Assembly: GCF_034044715.1 (NCBI RefSeq)
Contig: NZ_JAXCLW010000003.1
Coordinates: 248,001-312,000 of the forward strand
Source: Dongia_B soli
GTDB lineage: Bacteria > Pseudomonadota > Alphaproteobacteria > Dongiales > Dongiaceae
Direction of reading: 5' to 3'
DNA length: 64,000 nt
Under the pieces are notes generated by a model. The model had not been told where the DNA came from, searched no databases, and saw only the letters and a list, made by a program, of their open reading frames with translations. The translations under genes and the position numbers were made by a program. Every line of letters starts with the position of its first letter. The first letter of the stretch is position 1. Shown one piece after another: positions 56,061-64,000 of the stretch.

Positions 56061-57913
56061 GCTTTGCCCCCAGCCAGCTTTTGTCCGCCATCGGACCGAA
56101 TAGTCATCTTCTTCTCATAACCGCGCGGCGTATAGACCCAAACACCGCCATCGGGCCGCTGTACCACACGACTGGCGCTGCTGCCGACCTGGACCAAGGT
56201 CAGCATATCGACATCATCGACATTGAGATCGGTCAGATGCACCACGCGCAAGGTCTCACCAGGACGGCCGAGATTGCGCGCCAACAGGACCGGCGTGTCG
56301 CCTGGCCGATGCTGCAGCAGGATCTCCTTGGCCGCGGCAAGTTGCGTGCGGCGGCGCTGCGACACCGGATTATAGAAGGAGATGACGAAATCGCCTTCCG
56401 CCGCCGCTTTCAACCGCTGCTCGATGGCCGGCCAGGGCGTCAGCAGATCGGAAAGCGAGATGGCGCAGAAATCATGGCCCAGTGTCGCGCCGATACGCGC
56501 GGCTGCCACCTGCATGGCCGACACACCCGGCAGGCCGGTGATCTCCAGCCGCTCCCAATCCGGATTGCGCTCCTTATCGATCAGTTCATAGACCAAGGTC
56601 GCCAGGGCATAGATACCCGCGTCACCCGAACAGACCAGTGCGACGTCCTTGCCCTGGGCCGCGAGATCGAGCGCAATCCGCGCCCGGGCTTCCTCGGCGC
56701 CAAGATCGGAATCGTGCAGACCCTTGCCCTGCGTCAATGGCCCCAGCAGATCGAGATAGAGCTTGTAGCCGACGAAATCGCTCGCTTTGCGCAGGGCGGC
56801 ATCGACCTCATGGGTGCGCGATGCGGCAGCACCCGGCCCGATGCCGACAATGGCGAGGCTGCCGCGCGCCCGACCGATGCTCGTCGGATCGACGATGCCG
56901 GTAGCGCGAGCAACGGCGCAGGTCGCGCGATTGCTGCGCTGTTTCGGCAGGATCAACGCACCGGACGCGCCGACACCGGCAAGGGCCGCGCCCTCGGCAA
57001 CGCCATGACAGCCGGTCTCTTGAAACACGATCTCCGACGGATTGACGAGACGGGGCGCCTGGGCTTCCAATTCCGCCGCGGTGAAGACCCGTACCGGCAC
57101 ACCAAGCTCGCGAGCCAAGGCATGAATGGCCGGCTCCGCGGCTTTCAAAGCAATGGTGGCGATGCAGGCGACGGATAGCGGCGAGATGCCGGCGTCGGCG
57201 AGGGAACGCCGCGCCAGATCGCTCACTTCTTCGAGGGGCGCCAGCCGCTCGCAACCGATGCCCAGAACCACGGTCTTCGGCCGATAGACGAGATCGGCCG
57301 AAGCATCCTTGCGATCGCTGATCAGAATGGTCTTCCGGCCGCCGCTAGGGACGATGCCGTTGACCCCGCTCAGCCAGGTGGCTTCAGCGCCGCCCTCGAT
57401 CTGCAGAGTGACCGTCTCGCTGGCGAGCAACGCCGCCGCTACCGGCTTTGCCTGGGCGATATCCTCGATCACCCAGCCGCTCGGCGGTTCATCCAGGGCG
57501 ATGCCCAGCTTGAGATCGCCGGCCGTGGTAATAGCTGCGTGACCCTGTAAGGCAGCAGCGACATCGCGCGCCAATTGATTGGCGCCATGATGACCACCAA
57601 GCAGCGGCACCACACTGGATCCATCGGCAGCGACAGCAAGGACCGGCGGTTCCGATACTTTATCCGTCAGCACCGGGGCGAGGCCGCGAATGAGTATACC
57701 CGCGGCACAGATGCCGATGATGGGCCGGCCAGCCAGGAACAAGTTCCGCAAATGTGCTGGTGTTTCCGTAAAGGTGAGATCGGCATCGTCGATCCGCGCG
57801 GCGAGACTATGGATTTCCGCAGCCGGCACAGCGGCCTTGATACGTTGCGCGAGAGCGAGGCTGCCGCGCGACAGCACAATGATCGCGGCGCGCATGTCGT
57901 TTTGCATCATCAT
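56057..57913 (-). CDS. cobJ: CbiG - CobJ fusion (cobalt-precorrin-5A hydrolase / precorrin-3B C17-methyltransferase)
   Basis: A 618-residue two-part enzyme. Residues 1-335 are CbiG-like, with IIGICAAGILIRGLAP, LGGHHGANQLARDVAA, VLGIGCER and QETGCHGVAEGAALAG; CbiG opens the delta-lactone in the early-cobalt route. Residues about 348-600 are CobJ/CbiH, with IVGIGPGAAASRTHEVDAALRKA and GDAGIYALA. Start codon at 57913 overlaps the cobI stop by four bases; a nearby ATG at M7 is also possible. Fusion ensures stoichiometric production of consecutive steps. Confidence 0.94.
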   Translation of the reverse strand: MMMQNDMRAAIIVLSRGSLALAQRIKAAVPAAEIHSLAARIDDADLTFTETPAHLRNLFLAGRPIIGICAAGILIRGLAPVLTDKVSEPPVLAVAADGSSVVPLLGGHHGANQLARDVAAALQGHAAITTAGDLKLGIALDEPPSGWVIEDIAQAKPVAAALLASETVTLQIEGGAEATWLSGVNGIVPSGGRKTILISDRKDASADLVYRPKTVVLGIGCERLAPLEEVSDLARRSLADAGISPLSVACIATIALKAAEPAIHALARELGVPVRVFTAAELEAQAPRLVNPSEIVFQETGCHGVAEGAALAGVGASGALILPKQRSNRATCAVARATGIVDPTSIGRARGSLAIVGIGPGAAASRTHEVDAALRKASDFVGYKLYLDLLGPLTQGKGLHDSDLGAEEARARIALDLAAQGKDVALVCSGDAGIYALATLVYELIDKERNPDWERLEITGLPGVSAMQVAAARIGATLGHDFCAISLSDLLTPWPAIEQRLKAAAEGDFVISFYNPVSQRRRTQLAAAKEILLQHRPGDTPVLLARNLGRPGETLRVVHLTDLNVDDVDMLTLVQVGSSASRVVQRPDGGVWVYTPRGYEKKMTIRSDGGQKLAGGKA

Positions 57914-58617
57914 GACCAGGCATCCCCCCGGCGATGCATCAGCAGCATGGAGAAATACGGTACCGCATCCTCGCTGAGTTCGTTCAATTTCATCACTTTC
58001 TGATTATCCAGCGTTGCCCGCTCGACATAGCGCGTATTGGCTTCAAGACCGAGCTCACGCAGCACGCGACGGATCTTGGGGAAATGCCGGCCGACCTTGA
58101 TGATCGCCGCCGCTTCCGCGCTCGCCAGGTTTTCGCGCAATTGCTCCTCCGGCAAGGGTCCCGGAATGATGGTCAGGACATCGTTGCGTGCCGCCAAAGC
58201 CCCCCGGCTCGCCACCGCGCAAGCCATCAATGACGAAACACCCGGCACGACTTCGACGCGGCAACGGCCGGCCATGCGAGCATAGAGATACATGAACGAT
58301 CCATAAAAAAACGGATCGCCCTCGCAGAGCACGACGACAGTCTTGCCCGCTTGCGCGGCGCGAATGAGTTCTTCCGCTGCCCCTGTATAGATATCGTCCT
58401 TGGGAAACTGGCCGTCGCCGATATTCATGCGGATCGCCAATTCCGGCCGGCCCGCCGTCAGATAAGGCGCCGCGATTGTCCGGGCGAAACTGTCGCCGGT
58501 TTCCGGCGCCGGATAAGCAATCAGATCCGCTGCTGCGATCAGGCGCGCCGCCTTCACTGTCAGCAATTCCGGATCGCCCGGTCCAACACCGATGCCGTAA
58601 ATAATACCTGTCATCAC
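57910..58617 (-). CDS. cobI: Precorrin-2 C20-methyltransferase
   Basis: A 235-residue tetrapyrrole methylase: GIGVGPGDPELLTVKAARLI, VVLCEGDPFFYGSFMYLY and VEVVPGVSSLMACA, followed by the CobI-type KVGRHFPKIR block. It lies 13 bases after cobL and overlaps the next gene by four, so it belongs to the minus-strand operon. Confidence 0.95.
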   Translation of the reverse strand: MMTGIIYGIGVGPGDPELLTVKAARLIAAADLIAYPAPETGDSFARTIAAPYLTAGRPELAIRMNIGDGQFPKDDIYTGAAEELIRAAQAGKTVVVLCEGDPFFYGSFMYLYARMAGRCRVEVVPGVSSLMACAVASRGALAARNDVLTIIPGPLPEEQLRENLASAEAAAIIKVGRHFPKIRRVLRELGLEANTRYVERATLDNQKVMKLNELSEDAVPYFSMLLMHRRGDAWS

Positions 58618-58630
58618 TTCGAACTCTGTT

Positions 58631-59833
58631 TCACCTGTGTATCGACCACTGCGTGATCGGCATTAAAGGCTTCCAGCCATGATAGGGACCGATCGGCGCG
58701 GCCCGCGACACCGCGATGCGGGTAAGCTCCCCGCCGAGTTTCTGCCAGGCTGCCAATAAAGTTGCCTCGCCTTCCAAAGTCACCGCATTGGCGACCAGCC
58801 GCCCGCCGGGCTTCAGTGCGCCCCAGGCTGCTTCGACGAGACCGGCCTCGCTCAACCCGCCGCCGATGAAGATGGCGTCCGGCTGCTTCAGGCCGGCAAA
58901 GATTTCCGGCGCACGGCCGGCGATCAATTTCAACTGCGGCACGCCGAGGTTGAGCGCATTCTGTTCAATCACGCGCTGGCGCTCGGGATCGGATTCGATG
59001 GCGATCGCATTAGCAGTGCGATGCTGGCGCAGCCATTCAATGGCAACGGAGCCACTGCCGGCACCGACATCCCAGAGCAACTGCCCCGGCATCGGCTGCA
59101 AGGCGGCCAAGGTCGCCGCCCGCACTTCGCGCTTGGTCAGTTTGCCATCATGGAGAAAGGCGTCATCCGGCAAGCCGAAACCGCGATGCAACAGACGCGT
59201 GCCGGGTCCTGCCTTGCATCTGACCGCGACCGTGTTGAAATCGGCGATCGACTGATCCTGCCACTCCGCTGCCTTGCCGGTCACGATGCGCTCGCGTGGT
59301 CCGCCCATATGTTCGAGGACGATGACATCGCTGTCGCCATAACCCAGCGCCGTCAAGCGCCGAGCGACTTCGGCCGGCGTCTGGCCGTCATTGCTGAGGA
59401 TCATCAGCCGGTGATCCGGCGCGACCGCCGCCGCCAGCAATTCAGGCGGCCTCCCATGTAGGGTCAGGCATTCGACCTCGGAAAGCGGCCAGACCAACCG
59501 CGCGGCTGCCAATGTGAAAGCGGAAAGATGCGGATAAATGGCGATCTCGTCCCGCCCAACATGCTTGGCGAAGGTGACGCCGATCCCATAATGCATCGGA
59601 TCGCCGGTCGCCAAGACAACGACAGGTTTTCCGCGCCAGCCGAGCACCTCGTCGACCGTCAATCGCAGAGGCGAGGCCCAGGTGATCTTGCGGGCCGGTA
59701 TATCTGGCAGCATGGCCAGATGCCGGTCGCCACCGACGATCAGTTCGGCGCGCTCGATCAAGCCTCGAAGCATGGGAGCGACGCCCTCAATGCCGTCCTC
59801 ACCGATGCCGATGATGCTGAGCCAGGCTGTCAT
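58631..59833 (-). CDS. cobL: Precorrin-6B C5,15-methyltransferase (decarboxylating)
   Basis: A 400-residue fusion of CbiE-like (residues 1-205, IIGIGEDGIEGVAPMLRGLI) and CbiT-like (residues 215-400, LLWDVGAGSGSVAIEWLR, a SAM-binding class I methyltransferase) domains. It methylates C5 and C15 and removes the C12 acetate carboxyl. The ATG at 59833 overlaps the cobH stop by four bases; the long open frame upstream is in the cobH antisense-frame region and is not coding. Confidence 0.95.
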   Translation of the reverse strand: MTAWLSIIGIGEDGIEGVAPMLRGLIERAELIVGGDRHLAMLPDIPARKITWASPLRLTVDEVLGWRGKPVVVLATGDPMHYGIGVTFAKHVGRDEIAIYPHLSAFTLAAARLVWPLSEVECLTLHGRPPELLAAAVAPDHRLMILSNDGQTPAEVARRLTALGYGDSDVIVLEHMGGPRERIVTGKAAEWQDQSIADFNTVAVRCKAGPGTRLLHRGFGLPDDAFLHDGKLTKREVRAATLAALQPMPGQLLWDVGAGSGSVAIEWLRQHRTANAIAIESDPERQRVIEQNALNLGVPQLKLIAGRAPEIFAGLKQPDAIFIGGGLSEAGLVEAAWGALKPGGRLVANAVTLEGEATLLAAWQKLGGELTRIAVSRAAPIGPYHGWKPLMPITQWSIHR

Positions 59834-60468
59834 AGATTGCCTCGCAACTCTTCGCTGCTGAGCGCATTGATCGCCGCCGCCGCGATCGCGCTGCCGCCCC
59901 GCCGACCGCTGAGGGTCAGACAGGGCACGCCAAGATCGGCGGCAATCAAGGCATCCTTGGATTCGGCTGCGCCGACAAAACCGACGGGGAAACCGAAGAT
60001 CGCCGCCGGCTTCGGGCCGCCCGATTCGATCATTTCGATCAGATGAAACAAGGCGGTCGGCGCATTGCCGATCACGGCGACGGAGCCCGCCAGGACATCG
60101 CGCCACATCTCGACCGCGGCCGCCGAACGTGTCGTGCCGAGTTTAACTGCCAAATCGGCGAGGCCGGGCGCGTTGATATCGCAACGGATATCCGTCGATG
60201 GGAAGAAGCGCTTGATAATGCCGGAAGCCACCATCTGAGCATCGCAAAGAATCGTCGCGCCGGCAGCGAGCGCCTGGCGCGCCGCGCCGATGGGGTCACC
60301 GCGCCAGGCCATATTGCCTGGCAGATCAGTCATGCCGCAAGCGTGAATCATGCGAATGGCCACAGGCCGCAGAGTCTGCGGCAAGGCCGCCAGATCAGCT
60401 TCCGCCTCGATCGTCGCATAGGACTGCCGATAGATCGCCTGCGGATCACGCTCATAGACAAATGCCAT
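59830..60468 (-). CDS. cobH: Precorrin-8X methylmutase
   Basis: A 212-residue CobH/CbiC: IYRQSYATIEAEADL, RMIHACGMTDL (catalytic His region), ILCDAQMVASGI and FGFPVGFVGAAESKDAL. It moves the C11 methyl to C12 to form (hydrogeno)byrinic acid. It starts 27 bases after cbiX and overlaps cobL by four bases. Confidence 0.96.
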   Translation of the reverse strand: MAFVYERDPQAIYRQSYATIEAEADLAALPQTLRPVAIRMIHACGMTDLPGNMAWRGDPIGAARQALAAGATILCDAQMVASGIIKRFFPSTDIRCDINAPGLADLAVKLGTTRSAAAVEMWRDVLAGSVAVIGNAPTALFHLIEMIESGGPKPAAIFGFPVGFVGAAESKDALIAADLGVPCLTLSGRRGGSAIAAAAINALSSEELRGNL

Positions 60469-60495
60469 GACAGCCTGCTCCTTTAGCAGCTTACC

Positions 60496-61614
60496 TCACA
60501 GCCGTTCCGGATTGCGCTTCCCGGGGCCATGCGGGTGATCGGCATGGGGATGCGGAAAATGCGTGTGAGTATGACCATGGCCATGATCATGGCCATCGCT
60601 GTGCCCGTGATGATGATGATGATGGTTGTGATCATGGTCATGTGCATGGTGATGATGATGGTCATGATCGTGGCCGTGATCATGGTGGTGATGATCATGG
60701 TGGTGGTGAGCGTGACCGCGGGCATGAGGATCGCCATCCGTGCCAATGCCTTCGACGTGATGGTGATGGCTTTCCTGGACGCGCCCCACTTCTGCCTCGA
60801 AGCCCAGCACCTGGGTGCGGTACTTGCAGAGCTGGCAGTTCATCTTGTTCTCGCCGCTCAGGATTTCCCGCACCCGTTCTGCAAAGGCATCAAGGATCAA
60901 AGGATGATCGTTGAGGTAATCCGCCTTGAGGAACTCGATCTCCGGATGGCGCGCGGCCATTTCATCGGTAATCGAATAGATCCGCTTCACCAGGATGCCG
61001 GTGAACAGGAAATAGGGGAAAACGATGATGCGCTTATAACCCAGCTTCACCGCATGTTCGAGGCCGGGACCGACCAGCGGAAAGGTGACACCGCTATAGC
61101 AGACTTCCATCCAGCCGAAACCCATGCCTTCCCACAGCATGCGAGCGACCTTGGAGATATTGGAGTTGGCGTCCGGATCGGAGGTGCCACGGCCGACGAC
61201 CATCAACAACGTCTCGGTGCGCGGCACCTGACGCTCCGCCTTCTTTTCCGCCGCTTCAATCCGCTCTGCCGCTACCTGCAGCAGCTTGGTATCGACCGCC
61301 AGTTCCCGCCCGTAATTGATGGTCAGGCCCGGGTGCTGTGCCTGATAGGTATTGAGGACCGATGGGATATCGTCCTTGGCATGGCCGGCAGCAAACAGCA
61401 TGCCCGGCACGGCGAGAATACGGTTAACGCCACGTTCACGCAGCCGGTCCAGGCCGTCGCGGATGATGGGGCGGGCGAATTCCAGAAAGCCGTAATCCGC
61501 CGGATATTCCGGCAGGCGCTCGGCGATACCGGCGGCAACGGCCTTGAATTCCGTGATCGCCTCTAGATCGCGACTACCATGGCCGCAGACCATGACGCCA
61601 AGCTTCTCCATCAT
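60496..61614 (-). CDS. cbiX: Sirohydrochlorin cobaltochelatase CbiX with His-rich tail
   Basis: A 372-residue long-form CbiX. The first 260 residues are a chelatase with two half domains (VMVCGHGSRDLEAI; LLMVVGRGTSDPDANSNI). A MNCQLC motif follows, the MxCxxC linked to a 4Fe-4S cluster in CbiX-L proteins, then about 75 residues dominated by histidine and aspartate that probably store or deliver cobalt. The His-rich end overlaps no other gene. It inserts cobalt at sirohydrochlorin, the first committed early-cobalt step. First gene of the minus-strand operon. Confidence 0.95.
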   Translation of the reverse strand: MMEKLGVMVCGHGSRDLEAITEFKAVAAGIAERLPEYPADYGFLEFARPIIRDGLDRLRERGVNRILAVPGMLFAAGHAKDDIPSVLNTYQAQHPGLTINYGRELAVDTKLLQVAAERIEAAEKKAERQVPRTETLLMVVGRGTSDPDANSNISKVARMLWEGMGFGWMEVCYSGVTFPLVGPGLEHAVKLGYKRIIVFPYFLFTGILVKRIYSITDEMAARHPEIEFLKADYLNDHPLILDAFAERVREILSGENKMNCQLCKYRTQVLGFEAEVGRVQESHHHHVEGIGTDGDPHARGHAHHHHDHHHHDHGHDHDHHHHHAHDHDHNHHHHHHGHSDGHDHGHGHTHTHFPHPHADHPHGPGKRNPERL

Positions 61615-61660
61615 CTTCTCCTTGTCACGCCGTTATTGACGCGATCCCGTGAATCGGCCA

Positions 61661-62659
61661 ATGAAAGTTGCCATGTTCGATGCGCTTACCCACTGGAACC
61701 ATCTCGGTTCCTTGCTGATCGCCTTGCTGATCGACGCAGCGGTGGGCGATCCGCATTGGCTTTATCGCCGTTTGCCGCATCCGGTGGTCTGGATCGGCCG
61801 CGTCATCGCACGGGCGGACGAGCAGCTCAATCGCGCCAGCGACACGCCTAGTCGCCGCAAGATCATGGGGATAGCCGCCACCGCCGCGCTGCTCTTGGGG
61901 TCTCTCGTGATCGGCGCCCTGCTGCAAGCTATGTTGCTGAAATTGCCCGGCGGCGGCCTCTGGCTGGCGATCGCGATCAGCAGCCTGATCGCCCAGAACA
62001 GCCTTTACGATCACGTCGCCGCCGTCGCCAGCGGCCTGGAGACGAGCGGTGCCGAGGGCGGCCGGATTGCCGTTTCCCGCATCGTCGGCCGCGATCCGGA
62101 AGCCCTGGACCGGGCCGGTATCAGCCGGGCGGCGATCGAATCGCTGGCGGAAAACTTTTCCGACGGCATCGTCGCGCCGGTCTTCTGGGCGGCTTTGCTC
62201 GGCCTGCCCGGCATCCTGGCCTACAAGGCGATCAATACTGCCGACAGCATGATCGGCCACCGTACGCCACGCCACCAGCAATTCGGCTGGGCCGCGGCCC
62301 GAGTGGACGATCTGCTTAACCTCATTCCCGCCCGCTTGAGCGGCCTGTTGCTGGCCGCGGCTACTTTGTTCGTGCCTGGGGCGAATCCCAGCAAAGCGCT
62401 CAGCGCCATGTGGCGCGATGCGCGCCGTCACCGCTCGCCCAATGCCGGCTGGCCGGAAGCGGCCATGGCCGGGGCGCTGGGCCTCGCGCTGAATGGGCCG
62501 CGCCGCTACCACAACCAGCTGGTGATGGATGCCTGGATGGGATCGGGCGGTACACCCTATGCCAGCGCCAATGACATCCGCCGCGCCTTGCTGCTTTATG
62601 TCATTGCGTGCCTTATCCAAGGCGTCATCCTGATGGCGGCGATCTGGTTTAGCCATTAG
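61661..62659 (+). CDS. cbiB: Adenosylcobinamide-phosphate synthase
   Basis: A 332-residue integral membrane protein (CbiB/CobD). It carries ALLIDAAVGDPHWLYRRLPHPVVWIGRVI near the N-terminus, ESLAENFSDGIVAPVFWAALLGLPG and KAINTADSMIGHR. It attaches aminopropanol (phosphate) to adenosylcobyric acid. Starts at 61661 or 61673 are both possible; 61649 is a GTG. Divergent from cbiX across 46 bp and overlapping cobQ by 11 bases at its convergent 3' end. Confidence 0.94.
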   Translation: MKVAMFDALTHWNHLGSLLIALLIDAAVGDPHWLYRRLPHPVVWIGRVIARADEQLNRASDTPSRRKIMGIAATAALLLGSLVIGALLQAMLLKLPGGGLWLAIAISSLIAQNSLYDHVAAVASGLETSGAEGGRIAVSRIVGRDPEALDRAGISRAAIESLAENFSDGIVAPVFWAALLGLPGILAYKAINTADSMIGHRTPRHQQFGWAAARVDDLLNLIPARLSGLLLAAATLFVPGANPSKALSAMWRDARRHRSPNAGWPEAAMAGALGLALNGPRRYHNQLVMDAWMGSGGTPYASANDIRRALLLYVIACLIQGVILMAAIWFSH

Positions 62660-64000
62660 CGATCTCCAGCATCCGGTCGAGATCGGCATGCCTTTCGAGA
62701 TGATCGGCCAGACCGTCGAGGAGACTATCCACCAATGCATCATAAGAAAGACCGCTGGCATCGCGTTTCCGCAGACGGTTCAGGAAGGCGTTGCGGAATT
62801 CGTCAGCCGCGAAAAGGCCGTGAACATAGCAGCCCATGACCCGGCCATCGGTGCTGCACGCGCCATCGGCATGGCTACCCAGCACCAGCATCGGCCGCGC
62901 CAGACCAGGGCCCGATGTGACGCCGATATGCATCTCATAGCCCCGTACCGGCATGTCAGTCACAATGTCACGGCCACTGACTTCCGTCAGCGTCTTGGCG
63001 CCTGACAAGACGGTGGTGATATCGAGCAGGCCCAGCCCGGCGCAGCTTCCCGCCGGCCCTTCCGTGCCATCCGGATCATCCAGCCGCATACCCAGCATCT
63101 GATAGCCGCCACACAAACCGAGCACCCAGCCGCCACGCCGGACATGAGCTTTCAGATCGATATCCCAGCCGGCGGCGATCAGCGCCTGCAAATCGCCGAT
63201 TGTCGATTTTGAGCCCGGCAAGAGCACGAGGTCGGCATCGCCCGGCAATGGCTGCCCCGGTGAGAGTATCTCCAGCCGCACATCGGCCTCCGCTCGCAAC
63301 GGATCGAGATCGTCGAAATTCGAGATGCGCGGCAAACGCGGTACGACGATCTTGATATAGCCGTTCCGCCGCGCTTCATAACTATCGAGCGCCACCGCAT
63401 CCTCTGCCGGCAGGAGATGCGCCCGCTCGAACCAAGGTATGACGCCGAGCCCCGGCAGACCGGTTTTCTGCTCGATGATCCGCAGGCCATCGGTAAACAA
63501 GGCGATGTCGCCACGGAACTTATTGATCAGGAAACCTTTGAGCCGGGCCGCTTCATTCTCCGGCAGCAGCATCTTGGTGCCGGCAATGCTGGCGATGACA
63601 CCGCCGCGATCGATATCGCCGATCAGAATCACCGGCAGATCCGCCGCCTCGGCAAACCCCATATTGGCGATATCGCCGGCGCGCAGATTGACCTCCGCCG
63701 GGCTGCCCGCCCCTTCGACCAGCACCAGATCCGCCTCACCCTGCAGATGCCGGAAGCTCTCCAGCACCTTCTCCATCAATTGCGGCTTCAACAGATGATA
63801 GTCGGCGGCCTTGGCTTGGCCGAAGACCTTGCCCTGCACCACGATCTGCGAACCGATCTCGCTTTGCGGCTTCAGCAGTATCGGATTCATATGCACGCTG
63901 GAGGCGATGCAACAGGCGCGCGCCTGCAAGGCCTGGGCGCGGCCGATTTCACCACTATCGGCCGTCACCGCCGCATTGTTCGACATGTTCTGAGGCTTGA
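62649..64000 (-). CDS. cobQ: Cobyric acid synthase (5' end outside window)
   Basis: At least 450 residues. It amidates the b, d, e and g side chains of adenosylcobyrinic acid diamide. The open frame continues through the window edge, reading KPQNMSNNAAVTADSGEIGRAQ, so the ATG at 63986 is internal and the N-terminal P-loop lies outside. The visible part has VEGAGSPAEVNLR, DIDRGGVIASI, and the class I glutaminase-like domain with LGLCGGYQMLG and a YEMHIG histidine. Confidence 0.96.
   Translation of the reverse strand, partial: KPQNMSNNAAVTADSGEIGRAQALQARACCIASSVHMNPILLKPQSEIGSQIVVQGKVFGQAKAADYHLLKPQLMEKVLESFRHLQGEADLVLVEGAGSPAEVNLRAGDIANMGFAEAADLPVILIGDIDRGGVIASIAGTKMLLPENEAARLKGFLINKFRGDIALFTDGLRIIEQKTGLPGLGVIPWFERAHLLPAEDAVALDSYEARRNGYIKIVVPRLPRISNFDDLDPLRAEADVRLEILSPGQPLPGDADLVLLPGSKSTIGDLQALIAAGWDIDLKAHVRRGGWVLGLCGGYQMLGMRLDDPDGTEGPAGSCAGLGLLDITTVLSGAKTLTEVSGRDIVTDMPVRGYEMHIGVTSGPGLARPMLVLGSHADGACSTDGRVMGCYVHGLFAADEFRNAFLNRLRKRDASGLSYDALVDSLLDGLADHLERHADLDRMLEIANG

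Noticed and set aside
60580..60760. Repetitive ATG/CAT tract resembling a repeat array
   Set aside because: It encodes the His-rich tail of CbiX in frame, with no regular repeat-spacer spacing, so it is not CRISPR or a satellite.
60529..61566. Methionine- and valine-rich open frame opposite cbiX
   Set aside because: It is the reverse complement of the histidine-codon repeat, not a membrane protein gene.

Overview
The window is a 64 kb piece of a high-GC proteobacterial chromosome. Gene content points to an Alphaproteobacterium, most likely Rhodospirillales-like: GatCAB, a dimethylamine monooxygenase operon, a rhizobial-type glycerol ABC transporter, many Lrp/AsnC regulators and DMT exporters, and DUF6356, DUF3309 and DUF995 proteins. 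I cannot name the genus. Coding density is high and there are no insertion sequences, prophage genes or CRISPR arrays. The only clear decay is one chimeric pseudogene next to a tRNA-Val gene.

Layout. 1-9000: 3' part of rimO, a LOG-family protein, a DMT exporter, an iron-type and a zinc-type alcohol dehydrogenase, mntP behind a manganese (yybP-ykoY) riboswitch, and small regulators and membrane proteins. 9030-12306: gatC-gatA-gatB operon (minus strand). 12400-19400: LysE exporter, a secreted DUF995 protein, a very large kinase/M23/aminotransferase fusion with a divergent Lrp regulator, a second Lrp regulator and its divergent MFS transporter. 19469-23386: dmmD-dmmA-dmmB-dmmC (minus strand), turning a methylated amine into ammonia or a smaller amine plus C1 units on folate. 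23830-28729: glmS and glmU (UDP-GlcNAc synthesis), gph and a DUF3108 envelope protein. 28941-31325: tRNA-Val(CAC), the pseudogene and an outer-membrane porin. 31476-37786: LysR regulator, hydrolase-OsmC fusion, flavodoxin-like protein, zinc metallopeptidase, two tiny membrane proteins, a DMT exporter and an atypical SDR.

38000-44408 is a glycerol uptake operon (two ATPases, two permeases, a DUF2160 membrane protein and a Tat-exported binding protein) behind an almost perfect GlpR-type palindrome. The two ATPases carry complementary defects that predict one working and one degenerate ATP site. 44407-49911 holds an ADP-forming acyl-CoA synthetase, an HMCES/YedK-type DNA-protein crosslink protein, and an amine oxidase paired with a DMT exporter.

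49921-64000 is a cobalamin corrin-ring cluster: cobB, cobA, cbiD, cobK, an MFS transporter, cobM, a cbiG-cobJ fusion, cobI, cobL, cobH, a His-rich cbiX, cbiB and cobQ (cut by the window end). CbiX, CbiD and CbiG together indicate the early-cobalt (anaerobic-type) route although most genes resemble Cob-named proteins. No CobN/S/T, CobG or cobalamin riboswitch is visible here. The most novel-looking items are the three-domain kinase/M23/aminotransferase protein, the asymmetric glycerol ABC ATPases and the MFS gene inside the cobalamin operon.
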